In this document: positions 1 through 10,517 of the stretch, in pieces
How the letters are laid out: each line of letters opens with the position of its first letter
Position numbering within the stretch: position 1 is the stretch's first letter
DNA from: Poronia punctata
Taxonomy: Eukaryota; Ascomycota; Sordariomycetes; Xylariales; Xylariaceae
DNA length: 62,434 bases
Reading direction: 5' to 3'
Assembly: GCA_022579005.1 (NCBI GenBank)
Contig: MU401563.1
Span: forward strand, 9,088 to 71,521
Translations under genes and position numbers: made by a program
Notes under the pieces: generated by a model
What the model saw: only the letters and a program-made list of their open reading frames with translations
Told to the model about the DNA's origin: nothing
The model's database searches: none

Positions 1-12
1 CCGCGCCCCCCG

Positions 13-62
<50 letters not shown>

Positions 63-92
63 CCCCCCCCCCCCCCCCCGCCCCCCCCCCGC
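1..92. repeat. Poly-C tract at the window edge
   Basis: About 90 bases that are almost pure C with a few isolated G, ending where ordinary sequence begins with GCTATAATGG. There is no repeat unit and no telomeric TTAGGG/CCCTAA. Such a tract at an extreme edge is more likely a contig end or base-calling artefact than biology, but the sequence alone cannot prove it. Confidence 0.6.
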
Positions 93-1954
93 TATAATGG
101 TATGTAGCTCCCTGTGTAGATTCAATTGGAGTTGCTGCTTATAGGTGGATGGATGGATGGATGGTTGGTTGATGATTTATTTCACAGCTCTCTTCTCCTC
201 GCCCCGAAATGATACGCGCGAATCGAATCCCGTCCCGCCGTAATGATTGGAATTGCGGAACTGTTTGTTACGTATGTATGTTTCGTAAACCGATGTTTCC
301 CTCGTCGTTTAAATCTAGCAAGCGAGCAAGCTATGTATCCTATCCTGGGTCGCTATCGCTAGGTTAGAGCTCGCTCGGTGTTTTGCGGGGCGTTCGGCTC
401 CGCTCCGTCTAGGTTTCGGTTTCGGTGGTTGACTCGATTCATATAAGGGAAATGTGCTCTACACCATTCCGATGGTTAGATTGTATTCAAATACAGTGGT
501 CTCTGTAAATTCCATGTTGATAAGGTAAGTAAAGTAGGTAGATAGGCAGGCACGTACTCTTTCTTTTGGTCCTGGGGAAGGTGCGGTAAGCTGTAACCTA
601 CCTTACCTAGAGCTACCTATCACCCCGCGTTTCCGCCGAATCCGAAAATACCGGAACGCTATATCAAGCCCCGAGAAAAAAGAAAGAAAACTTGCAGGGA
701 AAAATACCTTGGCTAACATATATATAGCATAACCACTTGAACAACGGGGCCCAGGTAACGGAATGATAGAGGACAAAGATGAACACGTTGGGGAATATAG
801 TAGGTATCCTTCTCCAGTTTCCCGCCCTCTTTTTATTTATGTATGTTTAAGAGGTAGGTAGGTAGGTAGGTAATGTATAGGTAGGGTGAGCGGCAAGCTC
901 GGACTCCCCATGCGTTGCATTGATATATTAATAGAATACCTATCTACCATTGTACTCGGTACCCTTGATTCATCATGATTGCTATTCATAGACAAACATT
1001 ATCATATGTATTATATACCTAAAGCAACGAGGTAAAAAAAGAACTCCGCAAAGAGAAGATGGAGAAATCCACTCAAAAGCATGTCTCGTTTCCAAATCCT
1101 ACATTATCGCTTGCATGTAGAAATGTGCGGGGTCGGGGTCGACATGCAGCTCCCGTCAATGGGGTAGGATAGGTAAGGTAGTATTGGATGGATGGTTCAT
1201 TACACTTTTACATACATGTCCCGCTTACGTCTAGACTCAACTCGGGGATAAAGTAGATATGGGGTAGAGTAAAAAGGGGAACCGATAATCGGGCCACTCT
1301 AACTACTACCTCTAATAGTATTGCACAGCGGCATTAGGAGCATCCTTGATCTCGAATAAGCGGTGAAGTTGCTGCAAGTTCTAGAGTGTAGTAGGCATTA
1401 GTAGATGGAAACCCGATAGCGGGGTAACAGGTCGACATGATCGTGCAAGGGTCCATAGGTAGGTAGAGGTAGTCGACATATTGGATGCGTATAACTTCCA
1501 CGACATTAGATATTCTCGATTTCTAACAGCCCAATACCATCCCAATCCTTCTGCGTCAGCAAAGATTTCAGACCATCTAGCTGGCCTGGCCGCCACCATT
1601 TTCTAATCACCACGGAATGACAAATGACAAGACGTCCCAGCATGTTGTCCCCAAACTCCGTCCGTTGTGCACCAAAAGACCCAACCCCCGGTGGCTGCTT
1701 CTGTCTCTCCCCGTCCTGAATAGTCGCCCCTTACACGTGTTGTACATGAATAAAAGGGAAAACCACCCGCGAGTGACCAGAGATGACGAAATATAATCAT
1801 TTATCGCCGACCACTTGCTCCCTTGAAAACCAACGCCCGCTGTAGAATGACCCTGATTGATTGTAGCCGCATGAGAATTGCAAATTATTACAGTTGATGC
1901 CTTGATCTAATCCACCCCGAGGCCCAAAAGCTTTCGGGGAGATTTAAAACGGGT
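93..1954. other. Intergenic, no gene seen
   Basis: Downstream of the GDT1-like gene. Only short open frames occur, with no recognisable domain or coherent splice pattern. It contains a (GGTA)5 tract at about 853-872 and scattered GGTAG words. Part is probably the 3' untranslated region of the minus-strand gene ending at 1955. Confidence 0.5.
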
Positions 1955-3671
1955 TTAAGCATAGAGAGCTTCAATCAGATAGACCAACCCGAAAACCAGG
2001 AATGCAATAGCGCCGCCCATGGTGACTGTCTCATTGGTTAGTACAAATGGTGCGCGACACAGATCTCCTGCTGGGGGCAAAACCACTTACCAACTTTGAG
2101 GCTGACTTTGCCGGCAATCGCCCTACCTCCGATGACTGCCACGCCGGTGCAGCAAGCATGACCAAGCACGGCGCCTAGGGTCACCCACCAATAATCTTGA
2201 CCTGCGGCCATAGCAATGGTAGCAATTTGGCTCCTGTCTCCCCACTCGCCTAGGAATGTCATCACGAAAGTCTGTACCCAGGCCGGGCTCAGCAACAGAG
2301 AGAACAGATTCGAGAGGCCGACCGTCACCTCGTTCACAAGTCCTCCCCGAGGAGAAGGACTTCTAGCAGGAGACGTCGAAGGACTGCGTGGGGGCGTGGG
2401 GAACCGCGATTGGGGCCGCGGCTTGCGATCGCGGGCGATGCCAGCTTCTAGGGTATAGGGAGAGACAGAAGATCGCCTCTTCTTGGATGCCTGATGTTCT
2501 TTCTCCTCCAACTCCATCTCCACCTCTTGCATCTCGGCCGAGACACCTTCGTTGGGGTCCATGGCCATGCCTTCACGGAGCAACTTAGCACCGAAAATGA
2601 AGAACAGGCCGGCGGCGAGGAAAGATGTCAGACGCTTGGGTATGAGAGCCGGAACGGTGTGCCCGAGAATGGCGGAAAGTACTGTCATGACGAGCAAGGC
2701 ACCAAAGGCAGCTGTAAAAACTACCATGCGGTCATGCTTCATTGCCATCAGCGCTGCGACCAGAAAGGTCTTGTCTCCAATCTCGGAGAACAAAATCATG
2801 GTAAGCGACAGGATAAAGGAGTGAAAGGGACGGATGATTCCATCGTTGGCCTCATCATCGCCGTCGTAGACCGGAAGGTCAGAACTCGACTTGGAGGGCG
2901 CATTGACATCCAGGTGGTCCTTATTCGCCGAGTCGGGTAATGGATTCGGGTGATCGTAGACTTTGCCGGGCAGATCAGCTGGCTTCTGCATGACAGACAG
3001 GTTAGAACACACAGAGGAACTCTCAGGGTTTAAGTGGGAAGACAAACCTCTAGCCCAGCAATATCATCGCTGCCCTTTTCTGACTTGGTCTTGTCCTTAT
3101 CTGTTTTGGAATCCTTGTCGTTTGACATCTTCTCCTCCTCACTATGTGGTAGAGGTGGCTTTTCCTTGGGTGTCTCGGGCACCATTTCGGCCTTTTCGCC
3201 CGTTTTTCCCTCCTTGGCCTTCCTGGCTTTCTCCTTCTCGCTCACGCCGCCCTCGGTACCGGTCGTGCCTTGTTTAGGAGGCTTCCGGTTTGGGTCGTCC
3301 ATGACACCATCGTTCGATTCTGGTATCGCTTTTCCGTCGACGATGATGGGGTCTGAGAGACGGCCTTTTAGAGACGACAAGGCATCGTCCACATCGGTAT
3401 CGGTATCCTTTTTTCGTCCCTTGTCCGAGACAGCGACAAAAGGGCCTTCATGGGGCATTCCATCTTCTAGATGGGCAAGCTTCGCGCCAACTTCAGCTAC
3501 TCGGGCTTTGGAATTACCAATGGCGATGTTGGAGCCTGACGAGAGGCCATCGAGAGAATCGTCGATTGTGCTTTTGGCTTTGGTAGATATTTCAGATTCG
3601 GAAGTAGAAGCAGAGAGGGCAAGAGCTGGGAAAAGAAGTAGCAAAGGCGCGTGTCCGCGTCGGAACTTCAT
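1955..3671 (-). CDS. GDT1: GDT1/UPF0016 family Mn2+/Ca2+ transporter
   Basis: Three exons: 3671-3048, 2985-2091 and 2025-1955, giving 529 residues. Introns 3047-2986 and 2090-2026 have donors GTTTGT and GTAAGT, CTAAC branch points and CAG acceptors. The N-terminus (MKFRRG then a leucine/alanine-rich stretch) looks like a signal peptide, followed by an acidic/lysine-rich lumenal or disordered region to about residue 255. Two copies of the family signature E-x-G-D-[KR]-[TS] are visible: SEIGDKTF near residue 276 and GEWGDRSQ near residue 453, each in a hydrophobic bundle and separated by a long Ser/Pro/Arg-rich loop. GDT1 proteins move Mn2+ and Ca2+ into the Golgi in exchange for H+, supporting glycosylation; the location here is inferred from the family. 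The short last exon supplies the final membrane helix. Divergent from the Myb gene at 5304. Confidence 0.93.
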
Positions 3672-5303
3672 TATGAGTTATGAGGGTACGAAGACAGCGA
3701 AGCCGCTAGATTAAAAGTTCAACCGTGGGATTGAACGAGACGAGAACTGTAATGATAGGCAACTGGGTGGATTTCAGGGGGTTAGCACAAGGTGTAAGTA
3801 ATGATAGTATGAAGGTTTAAATCATTCAGAAAAAAGTCGACAGATAGAGGTATTACAGGATACATTACCTGCCTACAAAGTACGTTACCAATTGGATCTA
3901 AGATTGGAACTTGGCACCCTGTAACGGGCCCGTCTAACGCCTTATGGCGGTTTCAGTTCTAGCCCCAATTTATCCCCCCATACGGCCCAGTTACAGCAGT
4001 ATCTACCTCTTGTACAGACTACAGTAGGTACCTACTTCCTACTTGTACGTCGACACCAGGCAGCTGCCAATCCAACCTGAAACTTGACACAGGGTGTGTT
4101 ACCTACCTTGCCATCCAATGCTCTTACGATACAAGTAGATGCAGTCTTCTACCTACTCACCGTTTAGATTATGTATTAGAAGAGCAAAAGAGGTTGCAGC
4201 ACTGTTATAATATTGACTTATATGTTTCAACAACTAGCCTGGCCGTCAGTCTCTAGGTACAAATATATCATCTGGAACTACAAGTACTTGTAGGTTAGCC
4301 ACATATCTGCTTCCGTGTTATTTGAGTATTAAAAGGGGGCGCTGCCGTCTACGAGTAATGCTGTTGTAGCTGTCTGTTAAGACCTGTGTTAGAGCATGCC
4401 CAAACCCAACTTGGCTTGCCCTTCCACAGTCTAGCGGTCGGCATCAGAGATGAAATATGATTAATATTAGGACATGTCGTCGACAAGGTTGGAAATTACA
4501 GACAGATTTGATGCCAAACCTAGCATTTTTCAATCACAAAGCGCTTTGGCTTTTACGTTCTACGTGCTAACTTGAAGAAACTGGGTGCTTAAAAGTTGCA
4601 GTACCTAACCAACTCCTGAGGAGAAATTTACATTTTCATTAAGTTCACTTCAGCACCTCGATGGCTTGTCACAAGTACAATGTACTAATAAGGACCAAAA
4701 GTGTTTGACACTTGTTTAAAATTAAAAGAATACGGCAAGGGCTCAGATGGGTTACCTTGTTGTACTTGAACAGGTACCTATGGTTAGGCACTTGTATATT
4801 TTGAAGCCAGGAGGATGACGTGAATTCTGTATTTTTCCTTCTAGACAACTTGGGGTTCACATTTATTCCTCGCAGGAAAACAACACCATGTTGAGACCCA
4901 GGCACTCCAGGCCATATCTCCCGGAGCAAACTTCCCTTTGATCGTCATTTTGTGCAATATGTAATTTATATCCTGTACGACTTGAAGGGAAGTAACCTAA
5001 CCTAGGTTGGTTGGTTCTTACCCTACACGAGCTAGACTACATTAGGCCTTGAAGTACTCGTATAGGTAGTGCTTCCCAGGTATCACAACACAGCTGACAG
5101 CCCAAGCCGCATTTTGTTTACTTCCCCATTTGGTCCACCATAACCCTAGACGACAATACCCTAACCCTGGATCAATGATACTCAGCTTTGGATAAGGCTC
5201 ATCGTGTGAATTTCTGAGGCGTGGGATCTCATAATTGCCCATCTCTCTTTTAGTCATTCCCGTAGCCGAAAACGCTTATATATAGGCGCTCGGGCATGAA
5301 ACA
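3672..5303. other. Divergent intergenic region GDT1 / Myb gene
   Basis: A 1.6-kb stretch between two divergently transcribed genes, so it should hold both promoters. It contains TAGGTACCTA at 4025-4034, TACGAGTA at 4350-4357 and its reverse complement at 5055-5062, plus TATATATA at 5277-5284. No coding gene is supported. Confidence 0.6.
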
Positions 5304-7737
5304 ATGACTGGCCGACGCACTCGCGCACCTCCATCCCGGGATGCCGACTCATCGCATCAGCCGATGGAAGGTGTAGTGACTAGGCAAACCAGAAGCGCAG
5401 CCAAACGCGCTCAAGCCGCTCCTGTCCTGCCTGACTCTAAGTCGCCAAAGAACCAACCTAAACTTCCCCAACGGGGAACCCGTCGAAGGCCTCGGAGCAA
5501 AAGTACGGAGAGCATCGCAACAAACGACTTTCCTAAGAGCTCAGTCGAAGATGTAAACATGGAACATGGTATGTCTTAAATCTATTTGTGACCGACCCGG
5601 TTCCTTCCCAGTTTTGTCACTTAACCATGTGATTGAACGTCGTATTTACAATACTCACATTTCCCTGGACGTAGCCGAGACCCCTGAGGCTACAAATAGA
5701 GAAGAGGTAGCCGTCACTGTTGAAATCCAGAGCGAGTCGGAGGAGGAAGTTGTCGCTGGAAACCAGAGCGAAACAGACGAAGAATCAGCTGCTATATTGC
5801 TGCAGGACCTGCTTGAATTTGGGTTGCCTCGGCTTAGTACCTGGTGTGAGGAAACCTATGTGGCCTTAGTGGCTTCGGGAAAGCCTGAATCCACAGCAGA
5901 GGACCGTAAGAAACTCAATTTGACAAAAAGACTTTTCCAGTCGGCCCGTCGTACAATTGCAGAAAATGGCGGCCCTTATATCGACCTGTCCGCGTCTGGT
6001 CTTCCTTTCGCGAAATATCCAGACGCCCATGCCAAGGTCCAGCGGGTTGCGCTTTTGGCCAACTTGATATCACTCCTTCTGTCACTGTCAGACGTGAGAA
6101 ACTCCAAGAAGGAGCTGCGAGACTTTTTGCGAGAACTAGATGATGCCAGTCACCTACTTCTCGGTCATAATCATCCAAGTCGGTCGGATATATCTTATTT
6201 GGGCTTCCGCGTTCGGTGTGGCAGGCTGGTCGAGGCCCTCCACTCAGACTCAGATGCCGATCCGCTTGTCCTGGCCACTACGATTTTCTGCGAAAAGCCT
6301 TCCGATACACCGGAAGAGGCTGTATTACGACTGCGGGAAGGCCCGTTCAGAGAACTGGGAAAGGGAGAGCAAGACAAAGACCTCTTCCCCCTTGAAAGGT
6401 TTGGAGAGAAAATAGAAGAAATCATCAAGAAGCTTTCGAACCCGGCGAGATCCGAGGCGGAGGAGGCGCTAAGATTATTATATCCGCAAGATGCTCTTCT
6501 CGAGGGACTACACGATTGGGCCCAAAGTATATATGATTCGCTGATAAAGGAGGCACAAGATATAGCAGAAGAGCGCGGGGATAAGGATGGCGACACAATA
6601 CAGGTTATTGCTGAAGAGGGGTCAGTTAGCGGCTCTGAATATGTCGCTGGTGGTGAAGACGAGGAGATGGTGGAGGAGGTTGGGTCAGAGGCCGGAACAG
6701 ACCTGAGCAGTGAAGAGGGAGAGTATGACCATCTTGGACCAGTTGGTGCAGAGTAAGTAACCCTAGCCACGCCCCTATCTTTTGCAAACTCGTCAGGCCC
6801 ACTAACGCACCCAAGACATAATTTCATTCCAGATCCAGCTTTCCTGGCTGCGGCCAGGCAGCGCGAAATAGAGGTGTTAAGGAACCAGCCAGTGGAGCCC
6901 CAGACAACATCACAGACCAGAGATGCCATTCGACAGCTTCGGCCGTCCCAGATCCTCGGATCGTTGGGCCCAAACCCTGCAGCTGGTAATTCTGGGCGAG
7001 ATACTTACTCTATCACCGCCCGCAAGAGGACTCGGCCGGAAGGAGAGGATGAGGATGGGCAACAGCGGAAACAAATCCAGGGACAACAACAGGATCAGGA
7101 GCAAGAAGCAGAAGAAGGCGTACAAGAAGGACAAGACGACGACGACGACGGTTTCCAGGCCAACCAACAGGTTCTAAACGAAGCCCGGAGAATTCAACGC
7201 GGTAGACCGATAATGTCCAAACCAGCGGCCAGGCGTCGCACTCGAGTAGAGGCCTTCACTAGAACTCGAATCTCCCCCGCGCACCCACCGAGCTCATCCG
7301 AAGCTAGAGAGAACAATGAGCTCCAAGTGCTGTCGCAGGCGACATCAGCGAGTGGGATGGTGGAAAGGCCAAAGCCACGGAAGCCACAGATGCGTGAGAA
7401 GTGGACGGAAGACGAAACAAATACACTGCTCGACATGATCGCCGACTACAACGCATATGGCTACTCGTGGGCGGTGATGGAGAGGGCACAAGAAGATGAT
7501 AATCCAGTGTTCCGTGTGTACCGGAATCAGCAGGCCATCCGTGACAGAGCGCGCAACTTGAAGAAATGGTACCTGTGTCGCGACGCGGTATTGCCCGCGG
7601 GATTCGACTTTGTCTATCTCAGTAGGAAGGAGCGGGATGAAGTCATTTCGTTCGGACGTAACCCCGACAGAAAGGAAAAGGATATTGACGAGCATGGCAA
7701 CGTGACCAATTACGTCGCGCTGGAGGACTTGGAGTAG
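5304..7737 (+). CDS. Telobox-Myb protein, TRF/Taz1-like (putative telomere-binding)
   Basis: Exons 5304-5568, 5675-6752 and 6816-7737 give 754 residues. Intron 2 ends in the clear branch/acceptor CACTAACGCACCCAAG. Residues 1-90 are basic and disordered. About 110-330 is helix-rich, which could be a TRF-homology dimerisation domain, though I see no decisive motif. About 470-640 is charged and disordered, with an Asp run from GAC repeats. A single Myb/SANT domain lies near 640-700: it starts KWTEDETN and its recognition helix reads QAIRDRARNLKKWY, resembling the telobox consensus (V-x-L-K-D-[KR]-x-R-N). One C-terminal Myb behind a helical domain is the TRF1/TRF2/Taz1 layout, so a role at double-stranded telomeric DNA is inferred. 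A generic Myb regulator is the alternative. TATATATA ends only 20 bases before this ATG, so the in-frame ATG at 5364 may be the true start. Confidence 0.75.
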
Positions 7738-8587
7738 TCTAGCTAAAGGGCTGTGTGACAGACGGACGCAGCTTCATATATGAGGAGTATAATACGTGGC
7801 TTGAATGAAATGCAGCGGTGTTATTCATGAAGAGCTAAAAGAAAAAAGGCGTTTAGGAGGTTTTTACTTTTTACTTAACTTGAGGGCGTCATGGGCGTTT
7901 CAGTGCGTAAACAATATCCTAATCTATCAACCAGGGGAGTATATGATGAAGAAGATGAAATATGACTTCCGTCGTTTCCCAACCAGCCGATCTTTTTCAC
8001 ATTACATCTTCATTTTTTCAAGTTTCTCTGTGTAGCAGTACTTGTTTTATTTCATCTCGACATACTCAGAACCTTATATGTCTATCCATCCTAATACGGA
8101 TACTATGAATGGATAATGAAAGACATCAATGAGGTAAGCGTTTAGCAAAGACGACTGTTACTTTGATGTGAGGGCTCAAGTACGAGTAGGTACGTGTTAT
8201 AGTGAGATTATATTGTACCTATCGCGGACAGACGCGGTCGAAGGCTCAGCTGTCCAACAAAAGTGCCAATCCGGCCCCACTTAAACTTTTTTCCCAATCG
8301 CACCTGGTAGACTACCTACTTTTTTGCTTGACAAGCTGGATCCTCAGCCTACCTATACCAGCGAATGAAGCTTTGAACTTTGAACGAATATCGCGAGCAA
8401 GTTCTTGATCTATGGCATATACATAGACAGCGACCCTAACGGCGACTTTTTCTCTTGTAAACCGATCCTGATCCACGGGATTTCGGTTCGGGACAACCGA
8501 GACAAGGTGTCCTGAACCCTATCATCGATCGACCTTTCGAATCTCGCAACTTCCCGACACATATATAACATACAACACACACACACA
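7738..8587. other. Intergenic between Myb gene and mL45
   Basis: No gene supported. It contains TACGAGTA at 8181-8188 followed directly by GGTACG. An (AC)n run ends just before the mL45 start codon, as is common in fungal leaders. Confidence 0.5.
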
Positions 8588-9608
8588 ATGTCGGAAATAA
8601 CTCGCATAGCAGCCGCAAGACGGCCATGGATGCGAACGACATCGACGAAATTGTTATCCCCGATAACATATCTCGGCCTCGGTCTAAACAACAACAATAA
8701 CTTCAGCACAACATCCCGAAGACCGGGAATGACGCATAGAAACGCACAATCGAAAGCGCAGGCGTTGAGGAGGGAAAAGAACAAGATGCACCAGGTCGAA
8801 TCGAGGGCCACATACCTATTACCTCGTAAGTTTTATTTATATCCTCTTCCCCCCTCCGTTTATTATCAAGTTCAAGGTTCGCTAATCTGTTTCTATGTAC
8901 AAAAAACAAATAGTAACCGTAATCCGCCCCCCTATATGGCGCTTTCCCCGATCCCCCCCCAAATTCATCGACATGCTCTACCTGACGGCCAAGAACTTCA
9001 CCAAGCGCCTATCTTCCCTGGTGGGGGTATATTTCGTCTCGATGGGAAGCAAGGGTCTCGCCCTGCCCAAGTTCCGCCTGCGCAAATCCTCTTCCGTCCC
9101 GGCCGCAAAAGCCCTCCACGCACAAATGGCCGAAGCGCTCGCCTCGGGCGATAAAGACACCCTGCGACGAATCTGCACCGACGAGTTATTCATCAAGTAC
9201 GCCGGCATCATCGATTCCCGACCGCCGGGCACGCGGGTGGATTGGGAATTAATCCGGTACATGCGGAATTCGCCGCGCCTGGCGGATTTCCGCGTCGCCT
9301 ATCAACCTCTTTCCGGGACGACCAAGATGAAGCTGGTCAAGCAGGCCACGGTGGCTATTCACAGCGTGCAGAGACTTACGCGGTACGAGGGGACATCCCC
9401 GGGGAGGAAGATCAGTGAGAGGGAGGGGCCGATGACGGAACATGTTGTTCTGCAGTGCGAGGTCGATACGAATACGTGGGAGGCGAAACCTTGGAAGATT
9501 TGGGGGTTTCTGGACGAGATGTCTTATGAGCAGATTAAGGAGGACGAGGCTATTTTTATGGAGGTTTCGGCTGCTAGTGGGAATGGGAATAGGAAGAGGG
9601 CTGCCTAA
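8588..9608 (+). CDS. MBA1: Mitochondrial ribosomal protein mL45 / Mba1-like
   Basis: Exons 8588-8825 and 8914-9608 join through a GTAAGT...TAG intron to give 310 residues. The N-terminus is rich in Arg, Ser and Thr and poor in acidic residues, as expected of a mitochondrial targeting sequence. The mature part begins around a TVIRPPIW motif and continues as a Tim44-like/mL45 fold: conserved-looking blocks include LYLTAKNFTKRL, the ALASGDKDTLRRIC helix and a C-terminal WKIWGFLDE. Proteins of this family sit at the polypeptide exit of the mitochondrial large subunit and help insert nascent membrane proteins into the inner membrane; that is family knowledge. The start codon directly follows an (AC)n leader. 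Same strand as the Myb gene, with no overlap. Confidence 0.9.
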
Positions 9609-10517
9609 AACGCGAAAAAGAAGAAAAAGAAAAAAAAAAGATTCGGAGGAAAAGAAGGGGTCTATCTCTCCGAGACTTGACCTTTGATGGTTAAGCTTGC
9701 CGGCGGAGCCAGGAGCGAGGGGGTTTTTTTTTTCCGTCCCTCGTGCGTGACGTTTCGAGAGGATGGGGCTGGCTGGCTTGTATGTATATGTATCTATCTA
9801 TCTATGTATCATATCACTCGCATTTACGAACATGTATCATGGATGTATTCTATTTTGTACTTGTACCCGGAGTCGGCATTGACAGTCATAGATAGACAGG
9901 AACAATAAGCTTTAGATGCTATTGGGGAGGATTACCATTGTCTATAAATGTAAATTTTACATATGTATGTATTAGTCGTAAAATCGGACGATGGATGGAG
10001 ACACATTCCGAACTTTCCAAGTGTCCTGAGGAGTACGCCTTTTCTTCCATGTGGACGTATGTGGACGGACGTATGTGTTTTTACTTATTTCTAAGGGGCT
10101 GGATTATACTCACTACATATTTACTATATAGTCTAAAGCGTCGATTGTTTCTGTCTCGGATGTACACTGAATCAAAAGGGGGGTCCAGGAGTTCGAAATG
10201 CTTGAAGCACAAGGACTCGAGAGGTAGGCTAAGATCGTGGGAACAGATTGTAGATATACGACAATCTAACTACCCCTTACAATATATGTTCCTGATTAAG
10301 GTTAGGTACATATCGATATATCCTCGAAACCCCAAATCTCAACCTATTTGGCCACCGCCTAGCCCGTACCTCCCCTCCCTTCTTCCTAACACTAGTTTAA
10401 TCCCTTCACATAACTAACCGCCCCTTGAAGAGTCTTCAGTTTCTGGAGCACGTGGCCCCAAAACAAGCGATCGCACCAGATCCCTAGACATAGCATATAG
10501 TCGTCCCTTGAGGAATT
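9609..10517. other. Intergenic, convergent genes
   Basis: The stretch between the 3' ends of mL45 (+) and the symporter (-). It contains an A-rich run after the mL45 stop, TATGTAT/TATCTATC simple repeats near 9780-9805 and no supported gene. Confidence 0.5.

Noticed and set aside
1..92. Telomere at the left edge
   Set aside because: The tract is nearly pure C without a CCCTAA period.
3034..3714. 226-codon plus-strand frame opposite the GDT1-like first exon
   Set aside because: Antisense shadow of a low-complexity Ser/Lys/Glu-rich coding exon; no splice or domain support.
6195..6929. 244-codon minus-strand frame opposite the telobox gene
   Set aside because: Serine-rich mirror of an acidic coding region; the plus strand has consistent introns and a Myb domain.
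8410..8811. 133-codon minus-strand frame over the mL45 start
   Set aside because: Overlaps a confident gene and has no recognisable domain.
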